This document shows, piece after piece, positions 1 through 7,154 of a stretch of 19,113 nucleotides of DNA. The translations under genes were made by a program, and so were the position numbers. Numbering within the stretch: the first letter of the stretch is position 1; each line of letters opens with the position of its first letter. A model generated the notes under the pieces. The model saw nothing but the letters and a program-made list of their open reading frames with translations. It was not told the origin of the DNA and did no database searches. This DNA is from JBDSRX01 sp047445235 (GTDB lineage Bacteria; Patescibacteriota; Dojkabacteria; J137). The DNA lies in contig JBLGEO010000021.1 in NCBI GenBank assembly GCA_047445235.1, forward strand, positions 1 through 19,113. Direction: 5' to 3'.

Positions 1-2
1 AT

Positions 3-677
3 AACGTAGAAATGGGCGACACGAATGGAGCTGTAAAACTTACCCTAAATTCGATCTGCAATGCGACAACAAACACCACACATGCTTGGTCCACAACTGT
101 AGCCTCCGCAGAAGTGTGCAATGTCTTTGACGATAATGCAGATACTGATACAATTACAGGTGTTAACTTTAGTAGAAGTGATTTGTACTTTGAATTAACA
201 TTTGATCCTTCTGGAATGTGGACTACACTATCTTCACCGCCTGCAGGTATAGAGATTTTCCCAAGAACCAAGCTAAGAGCAGCCCCAAGTGCCTTTATTG
301 TACAAAGTCTAAGCGGATTCAGTGCAGATCAGTTCTTACAATTAAGTCCTTCTCTAGCTAACAATAAAATTCAAATAGATTTTGTCAAAAGTAACGAAGG
401 TGGCTTCCGGGTAAGTGAAGAGGGTAAAATACAATTTAAGGACAAAGATGCCGAATGGATCAATATTGCAGATAGTGCAGAAGTTTCGGATGGGTTTCTT
501 TGGGAACAAAAAGGCAAAGATATCTTTTTAACTTCAGATTTAGAAACGAGTAATGGTCTAAGTTATATTAAAGTTTCAGGAAAAGGAAAACTTACTTTTA
601 ATAGTGAAGCTATCGAATTTAGAGATAGTAGTACAAATGATTGGAAAGGCTTAAGTGGTTTATCAATCAAGAAATAG
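3..677 (+). CDS. Surface-type protein of unknown function, 5' end missing
   Basis: The frame is open to the left edge of the window, so the first in-frame ATG (position 12) is probably internal and the protein continues upstream. About 225 residues are visible with no membrane segment or cysteine pattern. The composition (Ser, Thr, Asn, Asp; alternating hydrophobic residues) suggests beta-rich extracellular domains. A stretch around residues 65-100 reads SDLYFELTFDPSG, then a proline pair, then PRTKLRAAPSAF. From memory, similar 'RTKL..APSAF' blocks occur in large phage-tail-fibre-like or surface proteins of CPR bacteria. The C-terminal half holds repeated short units such as GKIQFKDKDAEW and EAIEFRDSSTNDW, which look like two copies of a small beta motif. 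It ends in TAG. The next gene has its own promoter, so it is probably the last gene of its unit. No enzymatic function is assignable. Confidence 0.6.
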   Translation, partial: NVEMGDTNGAVKLTLNSICNATTNTTHAWSTTVASAEVCNVFDDNADTDTITGVNFSRSDLYFELTFDPSGMWTTLSSPPAGIEIFPRTKLRAAPSAFIVQSLSGFSADQFLQLSPSLANNKIQIDFVKSNEGGFRVSEEGKIQFKDKDAEWINIADSAEVSDGFLWEQKGKDIFLTSDLETSNGLSYIKVSGKGKLTFNSEAIEFRDSSTNDWKGLSGLSIKK

Positions 678-706
678 ATTTGATAGAAATACACAACTAG
701 ATCTTC

Positions 707-731
707 CTAACCAAATGCTATACTAGGTTAG
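707..731 (+). promoter_or_regulatory. Extended -10 promoter inside a 6-bp inverted repeat, for the 770 gene
   Basis: TGCTATACT at 716-724 is an extended -10 element (TGn followed by TATACT). I see no convincing -35. The hexamers CTAACC (707-712) and GGTTAG (726-731) are exact inverted copies flanking the -10, so they could be an operator half-site pair or a short hairpin. Transcription would begin near 731, giving a leader of about 40 nt. Confidence 0.45.
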
Positions 732-769
732 CAAATCAAATATCAAACTAAACTTTATAAAAAAACTAT

Positions 770-1192
770 ATGAACGTTTTACAAGATCCTTTCAAGCAAA
801 GAAAAATCAGAAAAACTGATAATCTATATAAGTTCATTATTGCAGGTTTAGCTTTGGTAATATTAGGTGGTGGAGTTTATTTATTCATTATTAAACCAAG
901 GCAAGCTGCTGTTGCAGGCGATTCAACTCAGGCTGCTGATACGGCAAAATATAATGCACTAGTTGATAAAGTAAAGAAAGTTATTCTTGTTCCAGACGAA
1001 AACCCGACTATTGCGACAATTGCTAACTTGGACGAAGTAAAAAAACAGAATGCTGCTTTCTATTCTGATGCAAAAGAAGGCGATACTGTAATTATTTTTT
1101 CTACAAAGGCTCTAATATATAGAGAAAGTGAAGGCAAGATTATTAACGTAGCTCCTGTAACAAAAGAGGCTAGTACAACGCCTGCACAGTAA
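770..1192 (+). CDS. Small single-pass membrane protein, conserved CPR type
   Basis: A 140-residue protein with a short basic N-terminus (KQRKIRK at about 9-15), one hydrophobic segment at about residues 21-41 and a soluble C-terminal part, most likely outside the membrane (N-in topology). The region at about 97-130 contains FYSDAKEGDTVIIF followed by ALIYRESEGKIINVAPV. I recall this 'F..A..GD.V.I......IYR.....I.NV.P' pattern from many short, uncharacterised, membrane-anchored proteins in CPR genomes; the function is unknown. It has its own extended -10 promoter and a terminator-like hairpin just downstream, so it appears to be monocistronic. There is no Shine-Dalgarno motif before the ATG; the leader is A/T-rich. 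Confidence 0.7.
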   Translation: MNVLQDPFKQRKIRKTDNLYKFIIAGLALVILGGGVYLFIIKPRQAAVAGDSTQAADTAKYNALVDKVKKVILVPDENPTIATIANLDEVKKQNAAFYSDAKEGDTVIIFSTKALIYRESEGKIINVAPVTKEASTTPAQ

Positions 1193-1208
1193 TAATCGCT
1201 AAATTAGC

Positions 1209-1234
1209 ACCTCGCAATTTTCTTGCTAGGTTTT
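1209..1234 (+). terminator. Rho-independent terminator after the 770 gene
   Basis: ACCTCGCAA (1209-1217) pairs with TTGCTAGGT (1223-1231) across the loop TTTTC, with one mismatch in nine positions. A short T run (1231-1234) follows. It lies 17 bases past the stop codon and just before the secY promoter. The T tract is short, so confidence is moderate. Confidence 0.5.
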
Positions 1235-1248
1235 GAGTACTTTTGTTG

Positions 1249-1254
1249 TATAAT
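1249..1254 (+). promoter_or_regulatory. -10 element of the secY promoter
   Basis: TATAAT is preceded by TTG; I see no good -35. The expected start is near 1261, which leaves a leader of about 44 nt. The leader begins almost at once with a small hairpin, TCTGA (1263-1267) and TCAGA (1272-1276) around CTTA, which could affect mRNA stability. No Shine-Dalgarno motif is visible before the ATG at 1305. Confidence 0.5.
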
Positions 1255-1304
1255 TTATTCTGTCTGACTTATCAGATTTGAATTTAGCTAATTTAGTTTA
1301 AAAT

Positions 1305-2792
1305 ATGCCTAAGCTTACTCCAGTAAAAACTCTTCCAAAAAGAGCAGTCAACAAAGTAAAAAATTTCAACTTATTTCGATCACTAAAAGGTATTGCTAGC
1401 AATAAAGATATTCTTAGAAAGATTGGGGTAACTATTTTTATAGTCATTATCTATAGAGCATTAGCTCAAATTCCACTTCCTGGAGTAGATATGACTGCAT
1501 ACAAATCACTATTTGAGAATAAAAGTATTAGTGAAGTAAACTACTTATTCACAGTATTCACTGGAGGAAGATTGGAAACACCAAGTATTATCGGATTAGG
1601 ATTAGCAGCATACATTAACGCTTCTATCATAATGCAGATTCTACCTTATGCAATTCAAAGATTAAAGAACCTACAGCAAGAAGGAGAAAGAGGAAGACAA
1701 GCAATAAACCAAATAACAAGATTTATAACTTTTCCATTAGCATTTGTATATTCTCTAGCTTATGTTGGATTAATTTCACAGACTGACTTCAACCAAGGAG
1801 TTGGCACACCTCTATACCTAGTAACTCATCTTAATGGTGAAACTTGGCCAGCACTTTCTAAAGTTTTGTTCATGGCTTTAATTCTTGCAGCCGGAACAGT
1901 TTTACTTATGTGGCTTTCGGAAGTTATTACAGAAAAGGGACTTGGAAATGGATCATCCGTAATCATCTCAATTGGTATCCTTTCAAGCTTACCAGCTTTA
2001 TTAAAAATCGATTTTGATAGATTAGATATAAATAATATTATTCAACAAGTTATTAAGGGAAATACTATTGCTTTAACTAACCCGTCTACAATTGCCATTA
2101 TCGGAACGATAATTGGGTTTATAGTCGTTGTTTGTGCAATTGTATTCATTAACGAATCTCAGAGAAGGTTACCAATTCAATACGCTAGAAGAGTTAGGGG
2201 TGCAGACATTGGAAGAGGTTCAAATCTACCAATTAAATTTACTGTGACTGGAGTTATGCCTGTTATCTTTGCATACGCTTTATTATCTTTGCCTCAGCTT
2301 ATTGTTCCACTTATAGAGAAAAGCACAGGTACAACAGAGTTTATAACATCACTCAAAAATAGTTTCTTATTCGCAAACCAATCTCAAACAATTACAACAA
2401 ATACAATTATCTATGATGTTGTTTACTTCGTAGCAATTGTTGTGTTTGGATTGTTCTACGCATTTATTGTTCTTAACCCTAAAGAAACTTCAGAAAACTT
2501 ACAGAAATCTGGAGCATTTATTCCAGGTGTAAGACCAGGACTTTCAACTCAAAACTATTTAACAACAGTGTTATTAAGAGTTGGATTTGTAGGATCGTTT
2601 TTACTAGCAGTAATTGCAATTATACCTGTTGTTGGTAGATACCTTGTATTGTCTTCAACTCAACAAAGCTTAGCTTTACTATCTGGAATTGGAGGAACAA
2701 GTGTTTTAATCTTAGTCGGAGTTCTACTGGATACTAAGAGGCAATACGATTCTCTAATGGCAACCAAGAACTATCAGAAGTTTATCGCATAG
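1305..2792 (+). CDS. secY: Preprotein translocase subunit SecY
   Basis: This is the channel-forming subunit of the Sec translocon, which moves unfolded preproteins across the cytoplasmic membrane and inserts membrane proteins. At 495 residues it is longer than the usual ~430-440, with about 35 extra basic residues at the N-terminus and long external loops. Family landmarks appear in order: the plug and TM2 region (FTGGRLETPSIIGLG, then YINASIIMQIL, about 85-112), GLGNGSS (212-218), the cytoplasmic loop RRLPIQYARR (287-296), FIPGVRPG (405-412), and a C-terminal GGTSVLILVGV helix followed by a basic tail. Ten hydrophobic segments fit. It is not inside a ribosomal-protein (spc-type) cluster here. 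It has its own promoter and a strong terminator after it, so it appears to be transcribed alone. The many exported proteins in this window would depend on it. Confidence 0.97.
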   Translation: MPKLTPVKTLPKRAVNKVKNFNLFRSLKGIASNKDILRKIGVTIFIVIIYRALAQIPLPGVDMTAYKSLFENKSISEVNYLFTVFTGGRLETPSIIGLGLAAYINASIIMQILPYAIQRLKNLQQEGERGRQAINQITRFITFPLAFVYSLAYVGLISQTDFNQGVGTPLYLVTHLNGETWPALSKVLFMALILAAGTVLLMWLSEVITEKGLGNGSSVIISIGILSSLPALLKIDFDRLDINNIIQQVIKGNTIALTNPSTIAIIGTIIGFIVVVCAIVFINESQRRLPIQYARRVRGADIGRGSNLPIKFTVTGVMPVIFAYALLSLPQLIVPLIEKSTGTTEFITSLKNSFLFANQSQTITTNTIIYDVVYFVAIVVFGLFYAFIVLNPKETSENLQKSGAFIPGVRPGLSTQNYLTTVLLRVGFVGSFLLAVIAIIPVVGRYLVLSSTQQSLALLSGIGGTSVLILVGVLLDTKRQYDSLMATKNYQKFIA

Positions 2793-2809
2793 AAATCATC
2801 AAGGGTTTT

Positions 2810-2840
2810 AAAGGGGCGACCTTCGGTCGCCCCTTTCTTA
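2810..2840 (+). terminator. Strong rho-independent terminator after secY
   Basis: An uninterrupted 11-bp stem, AAAGGGGCGAC (2810-2820) with GTCGCCCCTTT (2826-2836), encloses the loop CTTCG and is followed by CTTATT. It starts 18 bases after the secY stop codon. The stem is much richer in GC than its surroundings. Confidence 0.85.
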
Positions 2841-2842
2841 TT

Positions 2843-2913
2843 CATCATCCCGAGCGTAGCCGAGGGATCTCTTACTGCAGAGTGATTTCTCTACTCATTT
2901 CATTCGAACAGAA
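2843..2913. repeat. GC-richer intergenic element resembling a dispersed repeat
   Basis: Directly after the terminator, 2843-2870 reads CATCATCCCGAGCG followed by TAGCCGAGGGATCT. It is clearly more GC-rich than the flanks and not coding. I recall closely similar 'CATCCCGAGCG..GCCGAGGGATCT' stretches dispersed between genes in many environmental bacterial genomes. A small hairpin, CATTC (2901-2905) with GAATG (2911-2915), lies at its right end. Only one copy is present in this window, so its repetitive nature is recalled rather than seen. The rest of the 194-base gap holds only the recO promoter. Confidence 0.4.
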
Positions 2914-2971
2914 TGAACGCAACGTCACCTAGGTTCATGAAAGCTAAAGAGTAATATAGGTGGTAAGGTCA

Positions 2972-2980
2972 TGGTAAAAT
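2972..2980 (+). promoter_or_regulatory. Extended -10 promoter of recO, probably leaderless
   Basis: TGGTAAAAT is an extended -10. It ends only six bases before the ATG at 2987, so the normal -10-to-start distance places the first transcribed base at or next to the start codon. No -35 or Shine-Dalgarno motif is apparent. This predicts a leaderless recO-pheT mRNA. Confidence 0.5.
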
Positions 2981-2986
2981 TGCTAA

Positions 2987-3733
2987 ATGAAATCTCCCTT
3001 ATCTTACAAAGGAATAATCTATAGAGTCTTCAACTCCGGCGCTCAAGACAAAGTTGTATACCTAATCCAGGAAGATGGCACTAAGCTTGCATGTATTGCG
3101 AAAAGTGTGAAAAAGGCAGGAAGCAGGAAGGCACATGCATTAGAAATAGGAAACTTGGTAACGCTAAAAGCACTTCCAGGAAACCTAGCTTCAATTACAG
3201 AAATGTCTCTGGTTAAAGAGTTCAACGACTGGAAAAAGGATTTTAAAGGAATGGTTCTTTTACAACTTCTTTGTGAAGTTATGGATGACTTCTGTTACGA
3301 GGAGAATAAGGATGTGGAGTTGTACGAAATTTTATATAATACATTAGAATATGGATCTGAAAAACAACTATTTGCAGCATCTGCTTTTTTATTAGAATTA
3401 CTAGATCACTCAGGAGTTCTACCAGAGTTAGATAAGTGTTTAGTAACAGAAGATAGTTTAAGTTCAGATAATATTTATAATGTTCCAGGAGAAGTCGGGT
3501 ATGTAAAAGATAGCGTGGTTAAAGAAAATAACTTGTATACAAACTCAGAAAAAATAGATCCAAGAATTTATAAAACGCAACGATTTATACTAGGAACAAG
3601 TTTAAAAGAAGGATTAAAGATAAAGCTGAGTGGAGAAGAGGAGTCGAAACTATTTATATTACATTTAAACTGGCTAGAAAACTTAATGTCGGTTAAAATC
3701 AAGTCGAGAGAAATTTTAAATACAATACTCTAA
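2987..3733 (+). CDS. recO: DNA repair protein RecO
   Basis: RecO anneals single strands and, with RecR, helps load RecA in the RecFOR gap-repair pathway. The 248-residue length fits the family. The N-terminal ~80 residues match the RecO OB fold: YKGIIYRVFNSGAQDKVVYL, then an Ala-Lys-rich stretch equivalent to the 'ARGARK' segment (KSVKKAGSRKAHALEIGN). An alpha-helical C-terminal domain ends in NWLENLMSVKIKSREIL, comparable to the family's usual 'KSL/REFL' ending. The CxxC...CxxC zinc-binding cysteines found in many RecO proteins are absent; the few cysteines present are isolated. Seven bases separate its stop codon from pheT, which implies co-transcription from the promoter just upstream. Confidence 0.85.
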   Translation: MKSPLSYKGIIYRVFNSGAQDKVVYLIQEDGTKLACIAKSVKKAGSRKAHALEIGNLVTLKALPGNLASITEMSLVKEFNDWKKDFKGMVLLQLLCEVMDDFCYEENKDVELYEILYNTLEYGSEKQLFAASAFLLELLDHSGVLPELDKCLVTEDSLSSDNIYNVPGEVGYVKDSVVKENNLYTNSEKIDPRIYKTQRFILGTSLKEGLKIKLSGEEESKLFILHLNWLENLMSVKIKSREILNTIL

Positions 3734-3740
3734 AAATCTT

Positions 3741-5720
3741 ATGAAAGTTCTATATTCACAATTACAAAAGTACTTACCGGATTTAAAAGCAGATCCAAAG
3801 GAAGTATCTCAAGCGTTTACAATAATCGGTTATATGCTTGATAAATTCTTTGAAGTTGAGTATCAAGGAAAAAAAGATTACCTATTAGATTTAGAAGTTA
3901 GACAGAATAGAGCAGACTGTTTTGGAGTTATGGGTCTAGTTAGAGAACTCTCAGCTTACTATAATATTTCCATAAAATTGCCAGAAGAATTTAATACAGA
4001 ATTTAGCTCAACACAAACAAATATGCCTAACATGGAAGTAAGGGCAACAGATTCAGTTAAAAGATTAATGGGAGTTATGCTCTCAAATGTTCAGCTTTCA
4101 GAATCAGCAGACTGGTTAAAACAATATCTAGCATTTTACGATATTAATCCAGTAAACGTTCTTGTAGACCTAACAAACTATGTAATGATAGAAACAGGAC
4201 ATCCTTCACACGCATTTGATTGGGATTTAATTGAAGGAGAGAAGTTAATTTGGGAAATAAACCCAATCTTCAAGAAAATGATTTCTTTGGATGGAAACGA
4301 TGTCATGCTAACAAAAGACACATTGCTAATAACTAACGAAGTAGAGCCAATGGCCATTGCTGGAGTGATAGGCGGTAAAAACAGTGCAATAAATTCTAAT
4401 ACTAAGAACGTTTTAGTAGAAATGGCAGTTTATGATGGAGGTCTTATAAGAAGAAATTCTAGAGGGTTAAGAGTTATGACAGAGGCTTCTCAAAGACTAG
4501 AAAAGTTTATGGATCCAGAAAGTATTCCAGAAGCATTTAATATTCTTGTGAACTTAATTTTAAAATACACTTCAGCGCAAGTTGTAAGCGGAGTTTACGA
4601 TAACTATTTATATAAGACACAACAATTAGAAATCAAATTAGAACTTGCAAAAGTATCTCAAATTGCAGGAATCGAAATTACAACAGAGGAGAGTAAAACA
4701 TATTTAGAAAGACTAGGTTTTAAGGTGGTATCAGAAGAGGAAGGATTTATAACTGTTAAAAATGCCATTAATAGACTTGATGTAGAAGTACAAGAAGATT
4801 TAATTGAAGAAATCATAAGACTAAAGGGTTATGACAAGATTCCAGTAGACCAACTTTTTGTAGAAGCTACTAAAGAAGTAACTCCAAGTATTCTAAAGCT
4901 TTCTGATACTACTCAAAGCATCTTGGCATCAAGAGGTTTTGACGAAGTAAGAAGCTGGGTATTGGTAGACACAGAGAAGAATAGATTGGCAAATTACTCC
5001 TTTAACGAAGCCATAAGCGTTACTAACTCGATTAACGAAGAAGTACCAACCTTAAGACAAACCATGACTGTAAGTCTACTAGGGCAACTAGAAAACTACG
5101 TTAAAAATAATATACCAGATGTAAAAATTTTTGAGATTGGTAAGGTATTTGGAAAACCAAAAGAAAGCAGGGGAGTAGATCTAGAAAAATATGAAGAGTA
5201 CTATTCATTGGGGCTTCTTCAGGTTGGGAAAGACTTAGAGTCTCTCAAGCAAGATCTAGAATATGCCCTAAGAAGTGTTGGTATTTCTCAAATCCATTAC
5301 TCCAAATCAGAAAAAATCCCAGAGACAGCACATCCTCTGACTTGTTTTGATGTAAGTTCAGAGAAAAATTTGCTAGGAGTTATATATGTTTCGAATAAAT
5401 TAAATACAAATCAATGTGTAATTGCAGAAATTAATCTAACTCAAATTGACCAGTTAGTGAACAGAGGGTCTATCAGTAAAGTAGTAGAGGTAGAGAAGAG
5501 GCTTGTGGATTTAGATATTAACCTTACTCTCGGTAAAGACGAAGACATAACTAAATATGTTGATACGAAAGTACAGAGCCATGTGGATAACATCTGGGAA
5601 ACCAAAATTATGGATAAGTTCGTAAAAGATACTGACAGTGTAAAGTATACAGTGAGAGTCTACTACATGGGATTATCAGATCCTGAAGCTAAAGCACTTC
5701 ACGAAAAGATCTTTGCTTAA
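3741..5720 (+). CDS. pheT: Phenylalanine--tRNA ligase beta subunit (short form)
   Basis: This is the beta subunit of the alpha2-beta2 enzyme that charges tRNA-Phe; the catalytic alpha subunit (PheS) is not in this window. At 659 residues it lacks the N-terminal ~150-residue EMAP/OB-like tRNA-binding domain of ~800-residue bacterial forms. The visible order is: an N-terminal region with LEVRQNRADCFGVMGLVREL (51-70); the B3/B4 editing domain with VDLTNYVMIETGHPSHAFD (142-160) and AIAGVIGG (205-212); the B5 domain, about 294-370, ending in EEIIRLKGYDKIP; a catalytic-core-like domain, about 380-560; and a C-terminal ferredoxin-like anticodon-binding (FDX-ACB) domain, about 570-659. The start fits the usual 'MKv...L' opening of the truncated form. 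It is the second gene of a recO-pheT unit and ends before a bidirectional terminator. Confidence 0.93.
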   Translation: MKVLYSQLQKYLPDLKADPKEVSQAFTIIGYMLDKFFEVEYQGKKDYLLDLEVRQNRADCFGVMGLVRELSAYYNISIKLPEEFNTEFSSTQTNMPNMEVRATDSVKRLMGVMLSNVQLSESADWLKQYLAFYDINPVNVLVDLTNYVMIETGHPSHAFDWDLIEGEKLIWEINPIFKKMISLDGNDVMLTKDTLLITNEVEPMAIAGVIGGKNSAINSNTKNVLVEMAVYDGGLIRRNSRGLRVMTEASQRLEKFMDPESIPEAFNILVNLILKYTSAQVVSGVYDNYLYKTQQLEIKLELAKVSQIAGIEITTEESKTYLERLGFKVVSEEEGFITVKNAINRLDVEVQEDLIEEIIRLKGYDKIPVDQLFVEATKEVTPSILKLSDTTQSILASRGFDEVRSWVLVDTEKNRLANYSFNEAISVTNSINEEVPTLRQTMTVSLLGQLENYVKNNIPDVKIFEIGKVFGKPKESRGVDLEKYEEYYSLGLLQVGKDLESLKQDLEYALRSVGISQIHYSKSEKIPETAHPLTCFDVSSEKNLLGVIYVSNKLNTNQCVIAEINLTQIDQLVNRGSISKVVEVEKRLVDLDINLTLGKDEDITKYVDTKVQSHVDNIWETKIMDKFVKDTDSVKYTVRVYYMGLSDPEAKALHEKIFA

Positions 5721-5736
5721 TTAATAACACTTAAAT

Positions 5737-5769
5737 AAAAAGAGTCCTTTTTACAGGACTCTTTTTTTT
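5737..5769. terminator. Bidirectional terminator between pheT and the surface-protein operon
   Basis: A 12-bp perfect stem (AAAAAGAGTCCT at 5737-5748 with AGGACTCTTTTT at 5755-5766) surrounds the loop TTTTAC. It has a T run on the right and A-rich sequence on the left, so it works for either strand. It sits in the 93-base gap between the convergent genes pheT and the LPTTG protein. Confidence 0.9.
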
Positions 5770-5813
5770 AACTCTTTTACTACCACGCCTGCTCCAAAGA
5801 ACTGGCAGGTCCT

Positions 5814-6500
5814 CTACTCTAGTCTATTTTTTTCAAAAAAATGATCAATCATACTATGCTGCAAAACTCTTTTGTTTCTGTTCTTATTAAACGCGTATAC
5901 CAAGAATCCTCCAGAAACTAATGTTAATCCATACCATAGAAAATTTTTATCATCAAAAACCCCAGTAGTAGGGAGAGTCTGATTAGTAGCCCCACCTCCA
6001 TCTACAGGTGCTCCACCTCCAGCTCCAATTGTGTAAGTTCCACCTACTCCAGTAAAGTCTGAACCTCCAACATATTTATTACCAGCAACAAAGTTAGCAT
6101 TAGCTAACCCATCTGCTACTCCAGTTAAGGTGAACGAACCAATCACTTCTCCATTTGTAATATTTCCACCTCCTAATACTGCAAGGTCTACACAAACCTG
6201 GCTGGCTGTATACTTTCCACCGGAACACCCTGCTCCTAGTAATGTTAAAGTACCTGCTCCGTCTGTATAACCAGTAATAGTCATTAAACTTGTAGGTACA
6301 GTAATTCTAATAGATGCAGCGTTTGTTGCAGGTGGGTTAGTAGCTATTATCTGTACAACTTGTGTTCCACTTACTGTAATAGATCCACTAGCTGGACTTA
6401 GTGTAAAGGATTGAGCCTCTGCTTTGGTGGTGCTACCAAATAGGAAGAATCCTCCAACTAATATTCCAGCTATTAAAAATCTTTTTCTAAATGTATTCAT
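5814..6500 (-). CDS. Cohesin-like surface protein with LPTTG sortase signal
   Basis: A 228-residue exported protein. Residues 1-29 form a signal peptide (basic RKR, hydrophobic core, AEA cleavage site). Residues 31-158 are beta-rich and resemble a cohesin or carbohydrate-binding jelly-roll fold, with paired cysteines at 92 and 103. A Gly-rich spacer (159-172) leads to LPTTG at 176-180, a membrane segment at about 187-203 and a basic stretch (NKNRNKR), which together form a sortase cell-wall sorting signal. The ~18 residues after the basic stretch make the tail longer than usual. It is the last gene of the operon, 9 bases after its upstream neighbour, and ends at the bidirectional terminator. 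As the only wall-linked member, it could anchor the others. The cohesin assignment rests on pattern alone and is less certain than the sorting signal. Confidence 0.8.
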   Translation of the reverse strand: MNTFRKRFLIAGILVGGFFLFGSTTKAEAQSFTLSPASGSITVSGTQVVQIIATNPPATNAASIRITVPTSLMTITGYTDGAGTLTLLGAGCSGGKYTASQVCVDLAVLGGGNITNGEVIGSFTLTGVADGLANANFVAGNKYVGGSDFTGVGGTYTIGAGGGAPVDGGGATNQTLPTTGVFDDKNFLWYGLTLVSGGFLVYAFNKNRNKRVLQHSMIDHFFEKNRLE

Positions 6501-6509
6501 ATTCTAAAT

Positions 6510-7109
6510 TTAATTTATTGTTATGCTCTTCTCTGGAACTGTATAAGCTACTCCTGTACTTAAAACTACTTGAGTAGACGGATCTGAGTTCTGAGTTGCA
6601 GTTGGTTTGGCAACTGTTATCTTTGTAGAACCTGCTGCAATCCTAGAAACATTAATTCTAGCAAAACTTGGGTCGTTTGAGACAACCTTACCATTTGATG
6701 TAGCACCAGAAATCTGAGCAAATCCTTTTACAGTATCTACTTTATCTCCTAAGTATAGGTCAAAAGCACCAGTTCCTGCTATTGAGTTTACTCTAATAAC
6801 AGCTGGGTCAAACTTTAAAGCTAATGCCAAAGTTTGAATCTGACTTCCAGATGAATCTAATTTAACCATAATATCCATTGAATCGTTCAGAGCCAATGTT
6901 GTGTTGTCCATGTCAAACCCAACTAATACATCTGTTGACTCTGTTAATACTGGAGCGACTACTGCCGGCGGAGTTACAGTTGTTGTTGTTGTGTCTGTAG
7001 TTGCTGTAGCAGCTTTTTGATTTGCATTCATATATGCAATCCAAATACCTCCAGCTCCCACTGTCAGTACTAGTGCAACTACAAAGAGTGCTAAGTTTCG
7101 ATAATTCAT
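6510..7109 (-). CDS. Membrane-anchored cohesin-like protein
   Basis: A 199-residue protein with an uncleaved-type hydrophobic anchor at about residues 7-27 (no clear cleavage site), then a Thr/Pro-rich stalk (about 34-55, including a run of threonines) and one beta-sandwich domain (about 60-199). The domain shows a cohesin-like progression: a strand with FDMDNTTLALNDSMDIMVKL, then LALALKFDPAVIRVNSI (the 'YDP..L.V' motif typical of cohesins), and later a strand pair including FARINVSRI. There are no cysteines in the domain. It is the third gene of the minus-strand operon, between the dockerin protein and the LPTTG protein. The inferred role is displaying a dockerin-binding module just outside the membrane. 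The dockerin-binding surface cannot be checked by eye. Confidence 0.75.
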   Translation of the reverse strand: MNYRNLALFVVALVLTVGAGGIWIAYMNANQKAATATTDTTTTTVTPPAVVAPVLTESTDVLVGFDMDNTTLALNDSMDIMVKLDSSGSQIQTLALALKFDPAVIRVNSIAGTGAFDLYLGDKVDTVKGFAQISGATSNGKVVSNDPSFARINVSRIAAGSTKITVAKPTATQNSDPSTQVVLSTGVAYTVPEKSITIN

Positions 7110-7154
7110 AAAAGTAAAATAATAATTAAATAAGTGCTTTAATAAAAATAATTA

